64,000 nucleotides of DNA from assembly GCA_009767595.1 (NCBI GenBank), contig VSDK01010258.1:173063-237062 (forward strand), given 5' to 3'. The notes beneath the pieces were generated by a model. The model saw only the letters and a list, made by a program, of their open reading frames with translations. It searched no databases and had not been told where the DNA came from. Source of the DNA: Symbiodinium kawagutii. Taxonomy: Eukaryota > Sar > Dinophyceae > Suessiales > Symbiodiniaceae. Shown here piece after piece: positions 47,074-58,459 of the stretch (positions within the stretch are counted from its first letter, which is position 1; each line of letters begins with the position of its first letter). A program made the position numbers and the translations under genes.

Positions 47074-47382
47074 TCAAGAGAATGAGCCCGGCCGCCCAGC
47101 TGGTGTCAGGTGGCATTTCGCCCTTTCAACCAAGCTTGAAAGCTTAACAACACTTGTCTTAAAGTATGTGTGTTGAACCTGTTTCTGCTCTCCCCCTGTA
47201 AAGTGCCAAAGCTTCTTAGAAGCTTCAAGTAAGGCTTCTACTTGAGAATCTACTTGAGTAGGACCGGAGCGTTTCTGTAAACCATTGCCAAGCGTGACTT
47301 GAAAACCTGCAAACCCTCTGAACTGGGGAAGGTGGGAACATAACATTAAAAGCCGGGAGCATCGACGTGCAACATCCATCAT
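47074..47382 (-). CDS. Small hypothetical protein or first exon, possible targeting peptide
   Basis: A 102-codon frame starts MMDVARRCSRLLMLCSHLPQ, with Arg and hydrophobic residues and no acidic residue after Asp3, as in organelle presequences. It continues VDSQVEALLEASKKLWHF. It may be a first exon with a donor near 47190. No family recognised. Confidence 0.35.
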   Translation of the reverse strand: MMDVARRCSRLLMLCSHLPQFRGFAGFQVTLGNGLQKRSGPTQVDSQVEALLEASKKLWHFTGGEQKQVQHTYFKTSVVKLSSLVERAKCHLTPAGRPGSFS

Positions 47383-47799
47383 TTGGAAACCTGGGACCTG
47401 GAAGACATGCTTGGGAACAGTGGAACTTGTAAACCTGACTCGAGAACTGACTAGGGAACCTCATTCAAGACCTACAACACCAGAGAATGGCGCTTTGACA
47501 ACTAGAAAGCTAGCGGCTAGGTTTGTTTGGAATCTGTGGACCTTGCGCCGAACCGTTTTTCTGAGCAATTGGCCCCCTGGACATCTTACTTTGAAGGTAC
47601 ATGGGAACCATACCTGGAAACCATTGGAAACCTACTCTAAAGCTTCAGAAACTTGGGAGCACAAGACCCGAAAACTCTGCTTCGGAACGTGAAACATGGG
47701 ATGTCAAGGGGATGCCAAGTGGATATCACTTGGTCGCGGGAACTTACGTGGGATCATCGCTTCGAAGGATCCGAGAGTCCGACAGCTATAAATTTTGTT

Positions 47800-50113
47800 T
47801 GGGAACGCCAACCTGCGAATTTTGAACTTTTGAACTTTTGAAGCCCAAGACCTTTCTGGAAATATCTGGCCAATCCTGTACTTGGACTGGAGCCTTTTGG
47901 AAACCTTGGCCTGCTTGGCTTTTTGGAGAACAGTCGATGCAGCTTGTCGAGGTTCGGTCTTGACTGCCACCAACACTTGCAACAAACATCTGCAGCGGGG
48001 TGATAGCGATACTTCGAGGCTACTCGGTCTTCTCTTCATACCGTAAGGCATGCCATAGATCTCCATAAGGAGATCTCCACAAGGCATGTCATCAGGTCGT
48101 CTTCCTGGTTGTCCAAGCGACATCTTGGAGATCTTCACGTGCTCGCGATCTTCTGCAAGGCGATTGAAGATGGGCTCCATCGCTTCCTTCAGAGCTACTG
48201 TAAATTCTGAGGATGACAGTGGAATCAAAAATTACTGCAATGATTTTTGACAAAATCCCATTCTTAGCATCCAAAAAGACCGAAATCGTCACCTTCAGAC
48301 AGTGGTGATTATGCAAAGCTCAATTGACACCTTTCATGTGCACTTTTCTCGGATTCTGCGATAGTCAATTCTCAAGCAGGCTAACAGAGGTCCCAAATAA
48401 TGCCAATTATGACTGTTTAGCACATTGGTCTTGTCTCTTGCTGCGACTTAGCACTTTCAGGCGTCTCTGGCACCAAGAATTCACGGCACGTAAGCTGACT
48501 CTGCTCACGCCTTGTCGCCATCTCTTTTGAGATTCCATCTTCTGCCTGCCACCGTTTCACTGGAACCTTGAACCATCTCAAACATCCTACCAACTACACA
48601 GAATCACAGCACCTCCCTCGCCATCATCGTCATCATCCTTGGGGGCAAAAGGCAAGGTGTTTTGGATAGTGTTTCGTTCATTAAATTGTTGATCTGAAAG
48701 CGCAATGCGGTTATGCATTTCCAGACTCTCTACCGCAAAAGAGCGATGTACACCCTGTGCTCCACCTTGTGCTCCTTCAAGGTTCCTTCATAACATCTAC
48801 AATGTTCAATCATCATGGCTATCATCATGCCTATGAACTTGTCTATCATCATGTCTATCATTGTCTATCAAAGTACCATAGTTTGTGTGCCCTCGACAAA
48901 GCTGTATCTTAGCCGTCGGCATTGGCAGCCTGTCCAGGGCCATCCTGTGCACAGAGGGTGGTGCAACTGCCATTCAAGGACCTGTGAGAGGACCTAGGCT
49001 ATGGGTGTACCCCTGGCTGTTCCCATCCACCAAACGAGTCTAACTGGTGGGTTGAGCAACGATATTTAGCAACTTTTGGGATGAATATTGACCCACGACA
49101 TCCCAGGACCATTGTTGCTCTACCTCTGAAGTGGTGATGGGATCCTCTCTTGGAATAGCATGAGAGATCTTGCAGTAAGCGGCAACAGCACAGCAGAGCT
49201 CGCAATGGAACCTACATTGCCTGGGAACCTTTGGGCAACTAGAAGGAGTACGTGGTGGGGCAGCTGCAGCCAGCAAGCGTAAAGAGCTTATAAGACGGTG
49301 AGGTCAAAGTTTGAGAAACCAAACTCCCATCATCTCTCATCATCTCCCATCATCTCCCATCATCTCCCATCATCCAATGCACTAGGTCAACCTCACCCAT
49401 GGCTTCACACCGCTTCAAGATACACTTTGGACGGATCCCAGGTGGTCAGGACCAGTCTGCTCATAGATCTTTATGGGACGATGATTGCGAGGGGATCACA
49501 ATGATAAAAAGGATGGAGCCAATGGAGCCACAGGGCTTTGCTTTGAACCCTCAATCTGCACATCTGCACATCGGCGCCTGTGACGAGGTTGCTCCACCTA
49601 TGTTTTCACCTGAGGGGCCCAGCTCTCCACTGCTTTGGAAAAAACTCTTTGCGCTCACTCTGTCACTATGTGTTCATAGTGATGCTTCAGATCCAAAGTT
49701 CTGAGTGCGAAACCGAAATCAAGCAGTTCGTCCTCATCTTCTTCCTGGAAGGATCACGCGCAAACTGGATCTGATAATATTTTCAGAAGATTTGAAAAGA
49801 TTTGAACTGTGCTGTGCTATGCTGTGCTATGCTCTGCTTTCTGCATGTCTTAAGCTTGTGCACCTCATCAGCAGACTGGAAGGAAGCTTCTGAAACGACA
49901 TCCTTCACGCCAAGCTGCAAGAGATGTCGTCGAATTGGCACCGTTTTCAAACTTTAGCGCAGCAAGGGTTCGTAACCAGGATGGTTTGATACGCTCAAAT
50001 CAAAAAGGTGACCAACTGGAACCTTTTCGAAATGTCTATGGAAGTGAGATTCAAAATGAACATGGATCACTTTGATGCTTGTGCTTACCCCTGGAATCCT
50101 CCTCAGCAGCCAT
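47800..50113 (-). CDS. Unidentified multi-exon gene with start at 50113
   Basis: First exon reads MAAEEDSRG with a donor (GGTAAGC) right after and a trans-splice-like acceptor (GTTTAG) two bases before the ATG. Further minus exons: RRHLLQLGVKDVVSEASF (near 49868-49950), EEDEDELLDFGFALRTLDLK (49702-49761), AVESWAPQ (near 49618), a frame 49040-49276 (HAIPREDPITTSEVEQQWSW then VVGQYSSQKLLNIVAQ), LDRLPMPTAKIQLCRG (near 48900), and a long one up to about 48210 (TVALKEAMEPIFNRLAEDRE, CGDLLMEIYGMPYGMKRR). Strongly coding composition, no family recognised. Joins are unverified and two genes are possible. Confidence 0.45.
49325..49374. repeat. CATCTCCCAT decamer array
   Basis: Five 10-base copies, two with a substitution. 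Confidence 0.95.
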
Positions 50114-50381
50114 CTCTAAACAGCTGCCTCGGACGGAAACAAAATGGAGTTACAAACCACTCCATGCGGACGCAAAGAAGTCATCACTTTGAAAGAAGTC
50201 GTCTGACTTTTCCTTCTTCCTACAGTAAGCGAGTTCACTAACAAAGTATCTCATTTCTTTGGCGATGACTCTTGAATACTCTTTATCTTGTGATATGACG
50301 TTTGATGACTGTTCTCCATTGTTATTTTGTGCTTGTGATCTTCTTGTGGTCTTCTTGTGGTCTTCTTTGTTTGGTGGTGCC

Positions 50382-51290
50382 ATACCTTTCTGGCTGAGCT
50401 CAAGACATCTGGCGCAGACAAGTCTGAAAGCATCCGCAGCCCGGGCCCAAGCGACACCGCTTTTGGGCCCGTCTACGGAAAGCGGGCTGTGGCAAGGACG
50501 GATGCCTAGATCCTTCGGTTCAACCCGGAAAAAACAACAGCAATACTATTATGTTTCAAAAGCAATACAAAAGCGGCCGCAGAAAGAGGAAGCAAACAAA
50601 GCAGGGACACCATGCGAGAAGGCGTTGGCTGGTGGCGAGACATTTGGAAAAATCATCGAGTCGAAACAAGGACGTGCAAACATGGGCAAAAGACAAAAGA
50701 GTGCAACAGCCATGATAGGGAAATTCTTCAGCATTTGGCACGATTTTCATGAAAATATGGAGAGCACGTGCTTGAACTGGCTTGAACACATGAAATGATG
50801 TCTCTATATTATACATGACATTTCTAAATTGGTACTCTACTAGTTGCAGGAGTTCTCAATCTATGAGTGCACATTTGTATCTTTACACACATATATATAT
50901 ATATATACATACATATATGAATACATGTAACTACATATAAACCATATGTTCCAATGCACCAAAATGTACATCCATACACAGCTTCAATCTTGCTCATAGC
51001 CATTGACCACTTCGACTCAGCTATCCTTTTGGAACCATGTCTCCGAGGTGAGAAGAGGAGTCCTTTGATATGCTGCCCCGGCGTAGCCGCAGAGCTCATC
51101 TTCACGGAAGTACTTTGTCTCATCTTCTCATCTTCTCATTGGATCATTGAAGATGTACATTGGATCATTGTACGGTCTACGCCAGCGGCACAGCATATCC
51201 TCGCACGCGTTCAGCTGTGCACTCTTCAGCCTGGGCAACATTTCTCACGACTTTGGCATTGTGACTTACGTCCGAGTTGCCAGACCCTGA
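50382..51290 (-). CDS. Unidentified exons upstream of the 50113 start
   Basis: A clear exon at about 50382-50510 reads GVAWARAADAFRLVCARCLE and ends LSQK at a strong donor (AAAG|GTATGG). A second near 51180-51250 reads VVRNVAQAEECTAERVRGYA. A third candidate near 51020-51110 could begin MSSAATPGQHIKGLLF. No family recognised. The plus-strand frame 50259-50798 is also open but I think it is a shadow. Confidence 0.4.
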
Positions 51291-51584
51291 CAGGCAAACA
51301 TATTAAGACATGTGATGTGTTACATCATGTTATTTCCATGTTCAAACATGTATTACATCATGTTAGGCCAACATGCTACCTTGTCTCCAAATGTCCATTT
51401 AGAGACGTCCCAACTGCTGTGTAAGGCACTTTTTGTTGGGAGTTTGGACGAGGCAACCTGGCATTGCGGTGCATGTGAGGCTCGGTGCAGAACATGGACA
51501 ATACAAAATATGCAAAAAAGAAAATAACATGTACTCTGCACATATACTCTATACATATGCTCTAAACATATACTCTACATATTT

Positions 51585-52192
51585 TGTGCAGCTGCAGTTT
51601 CAGAGAAGAACATTTGCGTGGCCTCCTTCATCACTGCAAACATCCCTCCCATGTACTGGAAAGGGTTGTAGGGAGCAAAGTTCTTCCACATCCCAAAGGC
51701 CTGCAGTTTGAGGACAGCTGTAATACTGTGTCTGGAAAACTCTGAAAATTTGGTCTCGATCGTGTCACCTGCTTCACCTCATCCCAGTCCACAATCGGAG
51801 CTTCCTCTTTGCCCCATTTGTCCTGTGCTTCAGGTGACTGCTGATTTCAGCTGAGCAGCGCAAGGATTACACACTGGTGGAAACCGTGGAAACCCAAGAA
51901 AAATGTATGTCCAGAGATCAAAAAGAAAACGAATCACAAAGACAATCACATGCATCGCAAGTCTCGGTCTCTGACACACTTGCCAGGCCAGGTCACACCC
52001 CAAGCGTAGCTGCTGCCTGAACTAGAGGTGTTGGAAAAAGTGTTAAAATTTGGACTCACAAATTCACCGGCAATGTGCACAATGAACCTCCTTCGTATTG
52101 TTTCACGGCATCCTGAGGGCATGAAATGTTTTTGTATTGAGACTGGCATCGAAGTGATCAAGTGCGTCCTTGGGAGGAGAAATAACGGCCAT
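51585..52192 (-). CDS. Unidentified protein with start at 52192
   Basis: Start MAVISPPKDALDHFDA, then an exon 52077-52113 with DAVKQYEGGSLCTLP (acceptor CCTCAG, donor TTGCCG|GTGAAT), a less certain one near 51950-52010, KWGKEEAPIVDWDEVKQ (near 51769-51835, donor GTGACA), and WKNFAPYNPFQYMGGMF / MKEATQMFFSETA (near 51590-51700). Composition is clearly coding. Trp/Met/Phe-rich last exon may be membrane-associated. No family recognised. Confidence 0.45.
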
Positions 52193-52232
52193 GGCTGCTG
52201 GATTCTTCTGGCCTCAGGATGTTGAAATAAAT

Positions 52233-52262
52233 AGATAAACAAACAAACAAACAAACAAACAA

Positions 52263-52298
<36 letters not shown>

Positions 52299-52412
52299 CC
52301 AAGCAAACAAACAAGCAAGCAAGCAAACAAACAAACAAACAAAGCAACAAAGCAACAAACCAACAAACCAACAAACCAACAAAAAACAAGAAAAGAAACA
52401 AACAAACAAACA
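52233..52412. repeat. (CAAA)n/(CAAG)n tetranucleotide array
   Basis: CAAA and CAAG blocks in one 4-base register, then CAAACCAA and CAAAGCAA variants. Leu/Cys/Val-rich minus frames here are artefacts. Confidence 0.95.
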
Positions 52413-52519
52413 AATGCATGAATAAATATACACGTGTACATATATATACATATACATACTGAATGACCTTTGAATGACAGGATGGAAGGCCCTGTAAGGC
52501 CATTTCACTTGGCCTCACA

Positions 52520-52680
52520 GCATCTGAGGTTGCAGCTAGTGTTCAATCCAAGATCCACAGCTGGCTTCACTTTGGGTGTCATAGTCCTGGTCACAGACTT
52601 GATGGCCTTAGAGGCACTGCTTGGTGCAGAGCAACAGAATCTGTACTCTTTCCATCCCTCAATGTCAAAGAAACTTGTTG
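52520..52680 (-). CDS. Single probable exon, unidentified
   Basis: Minus frame TTSFFDIEGWKEYRFCCSAP followed by ASKAIKSVTRTMTPKVKPAV. Coding composition; no family recognised and no neighbours joined. Confidence 0.4.
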
Positions 52681-53024
52681 TCTATGAGAGAGTGCATGAG
52701 TCATCTGTCCAAGTAGAACGACAGCACAGTTTGCTGAGATCGTGGACCTGCATTCCCCGGGACCTCAGCAGAGTGAGCTGGAAATGAAAATGACAGTGAC
52801 GTCCATACTCCTTGTTGGTTGATAGAAACCTAAGGTCTCAACGCCATGTTTGCAAAAAAATCAGCAAAGCCTCAGCATCCGTAGGTGTGCACTTTGCAAC
52901 TAAAACATGCACTTCGGTGTGAGAACATGTATGATATTGTGTAGTTGCATATAGTATTTTATATGTGTGTGTGCCTGCATGTGATACATGTTATGAATGT
53001 ATTCGTGAAAAAATTGGGGTCTAA

Positions 53025-53418
53025 GTTGCAGCAACTTCCAAGTTGGACCATTGAAACAGCGAAGGATGGACATTCTGAAGTTTGTGGAAGAGCTCAGAGA
53101 CTGTACAAGTTGCTGTCAGGAAGTGACGGGTGCCCCGAGCAGACCAAAAGGACCAGCTAGAGAACTATGAGAAGGTCTATGTTGGAGAAGTCTGTATAGT
53201 GATGGATGTATAATATGTATAGGATTGCATGTCCACTAAGCGGGAAGAACACTTTTGAATATAAAGCTGAAGCCGCTGCAGATGAAATTCTGCAAAACTT
53301 AGCAGAGGCAAAAGACAAAGCAGAGGGGAAGTTCTTACATACTTCTTTTGCTAGCTTAAAGAGGTTATTGACTCACAAATGGCGCGCATTTCCATTGCAG
53401 GGAGCAATCTATTCCTGA
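53025..53418 (+). CDS. Small plus-strand gene, unidentified
   Basis: The only plus-strand coding signal I trust. One exon starts after AAGTTGCAG and reads VGPLKQRRMDILKFVEELRD, then EVTGAPSRPKGPAREL. A second at about 53265-53418 reads AEAAADEILQNLAEAKDKAE and ends QGAIYS-stop. Helical and charged. The minus-strand readings of these stretches are much poorer. It converges on the minus-strand gene at 53550-54745. No family recognised. Confidence 0.4.
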
Positions 53419-53549
53419 CAGATAACACAGCACACAATCTGTCTGTGGAAGTTGAATGGCGTTGGAAATCAAGCGAAATGCCAGCGGAGCAATCTGCTTG
53501 ACCCCAGAATGTTTGAAATGAAGAAGGCTGTATTCACGGTAAACTAAAA

Positions 53550-53881
53550 CATATTCGTCTCGATTTTCGCTTCAATGTTGCTAGTCATTTCCTGGAGCAG
53601 ACGAGAAGCCTGTACTGCAGCATCCAACAACCCTATCGTCCGATGTCCAACGTACAACGGAACACTGCAAACTGAACGAGTTGCCATGGAGAGTTCACAT
53701 CCAAATTTGTTGCAATGCGAAGTGCCCGAACTAGTTTGTTTCAATGACAAGAGCACCGGCCCAAGCAAAAGAGCGAAGAAAACCAGGATTTGTTCCTAGG
53801 TTTGCGAGCCAAGAGAAATTTAGTGAGAACAACTTAGTGTTAGAGAGCATGCACGAATTTGCACAGATATGAAGCCGTTAC

Positions 53882-53913
<32 letters not shown>

Positions 53914-54745
53914 ATACGAACGAACTTAAATGTGTAGATTGAATACATGAGAGATTCACGCACATCCTGCATGCTAGCCTTCGGAACACCATGCAAAAAA
54001 CCAAAGTCAGAGAGGTTCACCTGTTTGAAGCTCAGCCATCGTTGCAAACTTTTAGAAGTCACTAAAATGCTGGCGGACGGAAGGGCGTCTCGCAGCTTGC
54101 TTGCAACTCATCTATATGGATCGACAAAGAAACAGCTTACATACATACAGTAACATACATCTGGATCGTGTATTTCACAGCGTGATGGATAGCCAATGTT
54201 GAGAGATAGAGACCTGTAGAAGCCTGTATCACACAGAAAGATAGCACCATAGAAATAGATCTTTATACATGTCATAGATTAATTGATAATGGACAGATAA
54301 ACAGATAGACTCAGATAGACTCAGATAGACAAATACATGGCCCCAGAACGCAGTAGTAAAAGGGATCGATCAACAGCACGATGGATAGACATGGAAAGCT
54401 AGAGAAGGACAGACCGACCAACAGACAGACCGACTGATGCACAGACCAATGGACAAACAAACGAACAAACAGACAGACAGACAAGGTCGACAGAGATAGA
54501 TAGAGAGAGATAGACAGACACAAGAGAAACGCAAGAGAGACAGCACACATAGGAACCATGTTGCCACCATTGAGTCTGTCTCTCTCTCTCTCTCTCCATG
54601 TATCGCCAATTTTCAGTCTGTCTAAATTTTGGTTATGACACTCACCCTTTCCATGACCTTGCATCAGCTGAGAGCCCCCGACCCACGGCACCAGGAGCGG
54701 TTGAGGCTTGCACAGCTTGTGCCGGAAACGGCAACACGTTAGACT
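53550..54745 (-). CDS. Unidentified multi-exon protein
   Basis: Segments: FPAQAVQASTAPGAVGRGLS (near 54665-54735), SLQRWLSFKQVNLSDFGFLH then GVPKASMQDVRES (near 53950-54060), and LYVGHRTIGLLDAAVQASRL then LQEMTSNIEAKIE (near 53550-53700). No family recognised. 54300-54600 between them is a GACA/GATA-rich simple-repeat zone, not coding. Confidence 0.4.
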
Positions 54746-55089
54746 TTAAGTTTTCGAAACATCCAAAACCCATGACATCCAATGACTTCAAAATAACGAG
54801 CTTGTGAAAAGGATCAAACTTACCAAGCTTACAATTGAAACAAATGTTTACAGACTGTGTGTGATTATCTTTGGATGAGAGTTCTCAAGGGCATTCGACA
54901 GCATGTGTTTAAGTCATTGAAGACGGCAACGAGTTCTGAAAACAAAAACAAAAGAAAAGAGATGAAAAGAGATGAAAAGAGACGAAAAGAGCAAAGAGAA
55001 AGAGCAAGAGAAGCTCAAGGGAGCAAAGAGATAAATATGCCGAAAGACGGCAAATAACACTCCCCTGAATTGCAAGACCAGATCTCTTT

Positions 55090-55962
55090 TTAACGGGCAA
55101 AAGCTTTGAAGGCGTTGCAGAGGCACTCCTTGGAAACGGAAAGCCACCAGTCAGAAGTTGAAGAAATTCTTTGAAAAGCAAAATTCGGTGGAAGAAAAAG
55201 TTCTTTTCTTTCCTCGGTTTCTCTTCCACTCTCCGAAGAGTTCTGGGACTCAGGCCTGCGTGCATCAAGAGCAGCCAAGACGACGTTGCACAAGAGCTAC
55301 TCCAAGTCGACCCAGGTCGGTTTAAAAACCTTCACCTGTCTGAACAACCTCAGCCACGAGCACTATAAGGTCTTCGATGGACCTTGAGATGTGCTGAAGT
55401 GTACCCTGAAGCCTAAGAGGAACTCTGAACATTTTCTGCCGTTGTGAAACTCAAGAGTGGTAAGTTTGTCCAAGAAGCTCAGCACCAAGTTGTTCAGCTG
55501 CCAGATTCCCAAAGCGAATGTTCTCTTCGATCGTGGAAACCCATTGAGTGCAGCTGACTTCAGATTCACTTGCATCGAAGAAGAATGAGCGAGAGGAATT
55601 TCCGGTAAAGGAGGACGGATCCTGCCAACCTTGTGGTTCCGCCGGAAAGATTCTGAAGGCGGTCAGGTTTCGTTCATCTCTTTGTACTTGTGCCTTGTGT
55701 CTCAGAAAATTGATGCAGCCTTTGGCTTGTCCTTTGGCTGATGCAGTTTCTTCGTCGAACCACAAGAAATGACCATCTTGGACGACACAGATCCGTGGCT
55801 GTCGGTCCCAGCTGATCACCTTGAGCATTGCTCTAAGACTATTGGGACTGGCCTTGCGCAGTAAGCCATGGCACCTGGGTGGCAACGTGTCAAAGGCCGA
55901 CTCGATCGTTCTTGTCACCGTGGTCCCCAAGGACTTCCAAGGCAAAATCTCGGGTTCTCCAC
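55090..55962 (-). CDS. PH-domain protein, 5' end incomplete
   Basis: The exon from 55962 carries a pleckstrin-homology domain: HGLLRKASPNSLRAMLKVIS at the first strand, PRICVVQDGHFLWFDEETA, CINFLRHKAQV, LTAFRIFP, SRSFFFDASESEVSCTQWVS with the conserved Trp in the last helix, then IEENIRFGNLAAEQLG. PH domains bind phosphoinositides or proteins at membranes. Downstream exons are MFRVPLRLQGTLQHISRSIE (near 55330-55436) and a last one (ALDARRPESQNSSESGRETE to CNAFKAFAR-stop at 55090). The exon at 55962 begins after TTGCTGAG, so more N-terminal exons exist. Splice joins between the three exons are tentative. Confidence 0.7.
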
Positions 55963-55964
55963 CT

Positions 55965-57020
55965 CAGCAACAAAGTGAAGTGCTTTCGCTTTCGCTTTCA
56001 GTCCTCTCTGAGTCCTCTCTCTTCTTTCCACTAAAGTGAAGTCTCTTCTTTCATTTTCTCTCCAAGCTACCCTTTTTTCGGTGTAGAACTGTCCGTCCTT
56101 CTTGCCGGCAGAGCAACTTGGTCACAACCTAAAGCAAGCAATTGTTTCCGGCAAAAGATAGACCCGTTGTGATCAAGCGAACAGGTTGTGCGACTTGTTG
56201 CTCTGCCCAGGGCAGGGTCCCTGAGTTTCCCCTCTTTTCTCTGTTCTCTTCCTTTCGATCTATTAAAGTGTTTGTTGTGCTGTGTTGTGCTTTAATGTGC
56301 TTCTACGCATGTAAAACTTTCTGTTCAGGCATGTTTTTATGTGAGTTTTAACCACCAAACTTTTGCACTCTTACACCACAAAGCTATTGCACCAAGCGAT
56401 TTCTCACAGCTATCAGCTGCTCATGCAGTTTGGGTCCACAGAAAAGAAGGGCCTGGTAGCACATGCAGAAACTCACACAGAAATAGACGTTCACAGCATT
56501 TCACAGCAAGCTTTGTTTTAGACTCTGTTCTTGTTGTTTTTCTACAGCATTTTTTGCCTAAAGTTTCGCCTACGAAGTGTTTACACAAGTGCGCACACAA
56601 CAAGCTCAAAACGGCCAAGTCTTTGCAGTTTTTGGAAATTCAACGGCCAAGTGTTGCACAGCACTTGTATGCACTTGTGCACCACACAGTCTTTGCACTA
56701 GTCAAATGTTTGTACAGCAAAGCTTTCAGACAGAATAGGCTGTCCATGTGTATTCACAGCATTTGTCTTTAAACGATTCTTGGCCTTTGAATACGTAGTA
56801 CTTTGAAACAGCAGCATCTTCATACAAAGGACCACACAAGTCTCTTTCCACAGCGTGGAAGCGCAATAAAGCAACATGCCGCCTTTTGGCAAGGAGGCCA
56901 GGACGGCTGGAGCCCTCTACACCATCAAATAGTTAGATCAACAATGACTGCTCTCATCAGAAAAAAGGAAGGGTGCAAAGACATGTAGAGACAGTGTGAT
57001 AGTCTTTCCGTTCCAAGTGT
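55965..57020. other. Stretch without a supported gene
   Basis: 56340-56880 is dense in CACAGC, TTGCACA and AGCACTTG motifs, like a decayed interspersed repeat. No convincing frame. Confidence 0.5.
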
Positions 57021-57023
57021 TCA

Positions 57024-57790
57024 TCACCAAGGGGCTATATCTTTGAGTAGTCCAGCACCACCGACCACAGATTTCGAACGGCTAATTTCCAACTCTCGAG
57101 CTTCTTGGACCGTGTCGGCAATTTCATTTCCGAAGGCCTTTTCAAAGGAAGCACTTTGTTGGGAGGTTGGTAACCAGGTAGCTGAAGCAAGAACGATGAA
57201 AATCAAGTGATGGAAGATATTTTAGAAATTCAAAGATTGAAATGGTGTCGATTTGTGGGAAACCAAGGTCCAGAAAAAAGGCACTCCTCTTGGCACGCCT
57301 CGTTCTTTGCCTCAAGCCACTGCCACAAGTCTCGGAGCTTCATTTCGAGTTGCTGCCTTGCCTCAGAATCTCAGCCCACTCACTCTGAATGTCTCCAAAT
57401 TAACTATCACAATGTCGCCACATAAAGTAGCGCATGCTAAATGTTTTTTAATTGATCTATAAAATCTATAAAATCACTCCTTTGTATGAAGTGCATGGAA
57501 AAACTGTTAGAAACTGATGCCTGAAATGAAACTCACATGAGATGCATGGAAATGTATTAAAACAACTGATGGACTGATGGATAAAATGATTCATGCACAT
57601 GAAAACTGCTAAAACTGATGTGTCAAATTTTACAAAGTCTCAGTTGGTGTCTTTTTGAAAGCCGAGACACCTCATCTTTGAGCCCCACGTGACGAATGTG
57701 CGCAGAAGACTCATCGAAGCGCTGCAGGAGACTTGGCGTAGGATTCCTGTGACAAGGTGCCCGAGCTGCAAGAGGCACAGTTTCTTCATC
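57024..57790 (-). CDS. Unidentified protein, 3' end at 57024
   Basis: The last exon begins after GCTTCAG at about 57184 and reads SFEKAFGNEIADTVQEAREL, then GGAGLLKDIAPW-stop. The previous exon near 57270-57375 reads ARQQLEMKLRDLWQWLEAKN. An upstream candidate near 57660-57790 is open in two frames. Helical; no family recognised. Confidence 0.5.
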
Positions 57791-57950
57791 TCAGAATTCA
57801 AACTATTCAAACTCTTCAAACTATGCGACTACACATTCTGCGCATTCTGCACTGCTTCAATCTGCGTCAATAGTCACTCTATGTGACCCTTGCTTTCTTG
57901 TCTATTCTCGCTTTCTCTTTCTCCTTCTTAATTCTTCTCTCTTTTTCTAA

Positions 57951-57967
57951 CTCTCTCTCTCCCTCTT

Positions 57968-58059
<92 letters not shown>

Positions 58060-58079
58060 TCTTGATCGTTCTCTGTCTC

Positions 58080-58119
<40 letters not shown>

Positions 58120-58143
58120 TCTTGATCGTTCTCTGTCTCTTCC
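57951..58143. repeat. (CT)n array with an internal 60-base duplication
   Basis: About 100 bases of CT, then a 33-base block (CTTTCTCTTTCTTGATCGTT and on) that occurs twice, at about 58051-58083 and 58111-58143, separated by more CT. Confidence 0.95.
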
Positions 58144-58459
58144 CCTCAAGGCAGTGTGTGTGTGTGCAGTCCTATCTCAATGTCGCTGGAAATACTCCAA
58201 TGTTGATCTTGGAACAATTGTGTGCCGGACGCTTTCTGAGTTGAAGATGTAATGGACCTTACTAATCCTTACCAATCGGCCTTACAAACAGTCTCAGCCC
58301 TATTTTGAACTCCGGACTCACCACTGTGCAAAGAGACAGAGGTCAGTGTGGAGGAGAAAGTACGCAGAAGATAGACAATGCCATTTCAAGTGAGGCAAAT
58401 GCTCAGCAAAAAAGTCATTGTCTGGATATTTGGTGCATTTTGGTGCATCAATACGACTA

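Noticed and set aside
52158..52518. Leu/Cys/Val/Phe-rich minus-strand frames resembling membrane proteins
   Set aside because: Translation of the CAAA/CAAG tetranucleotide array.
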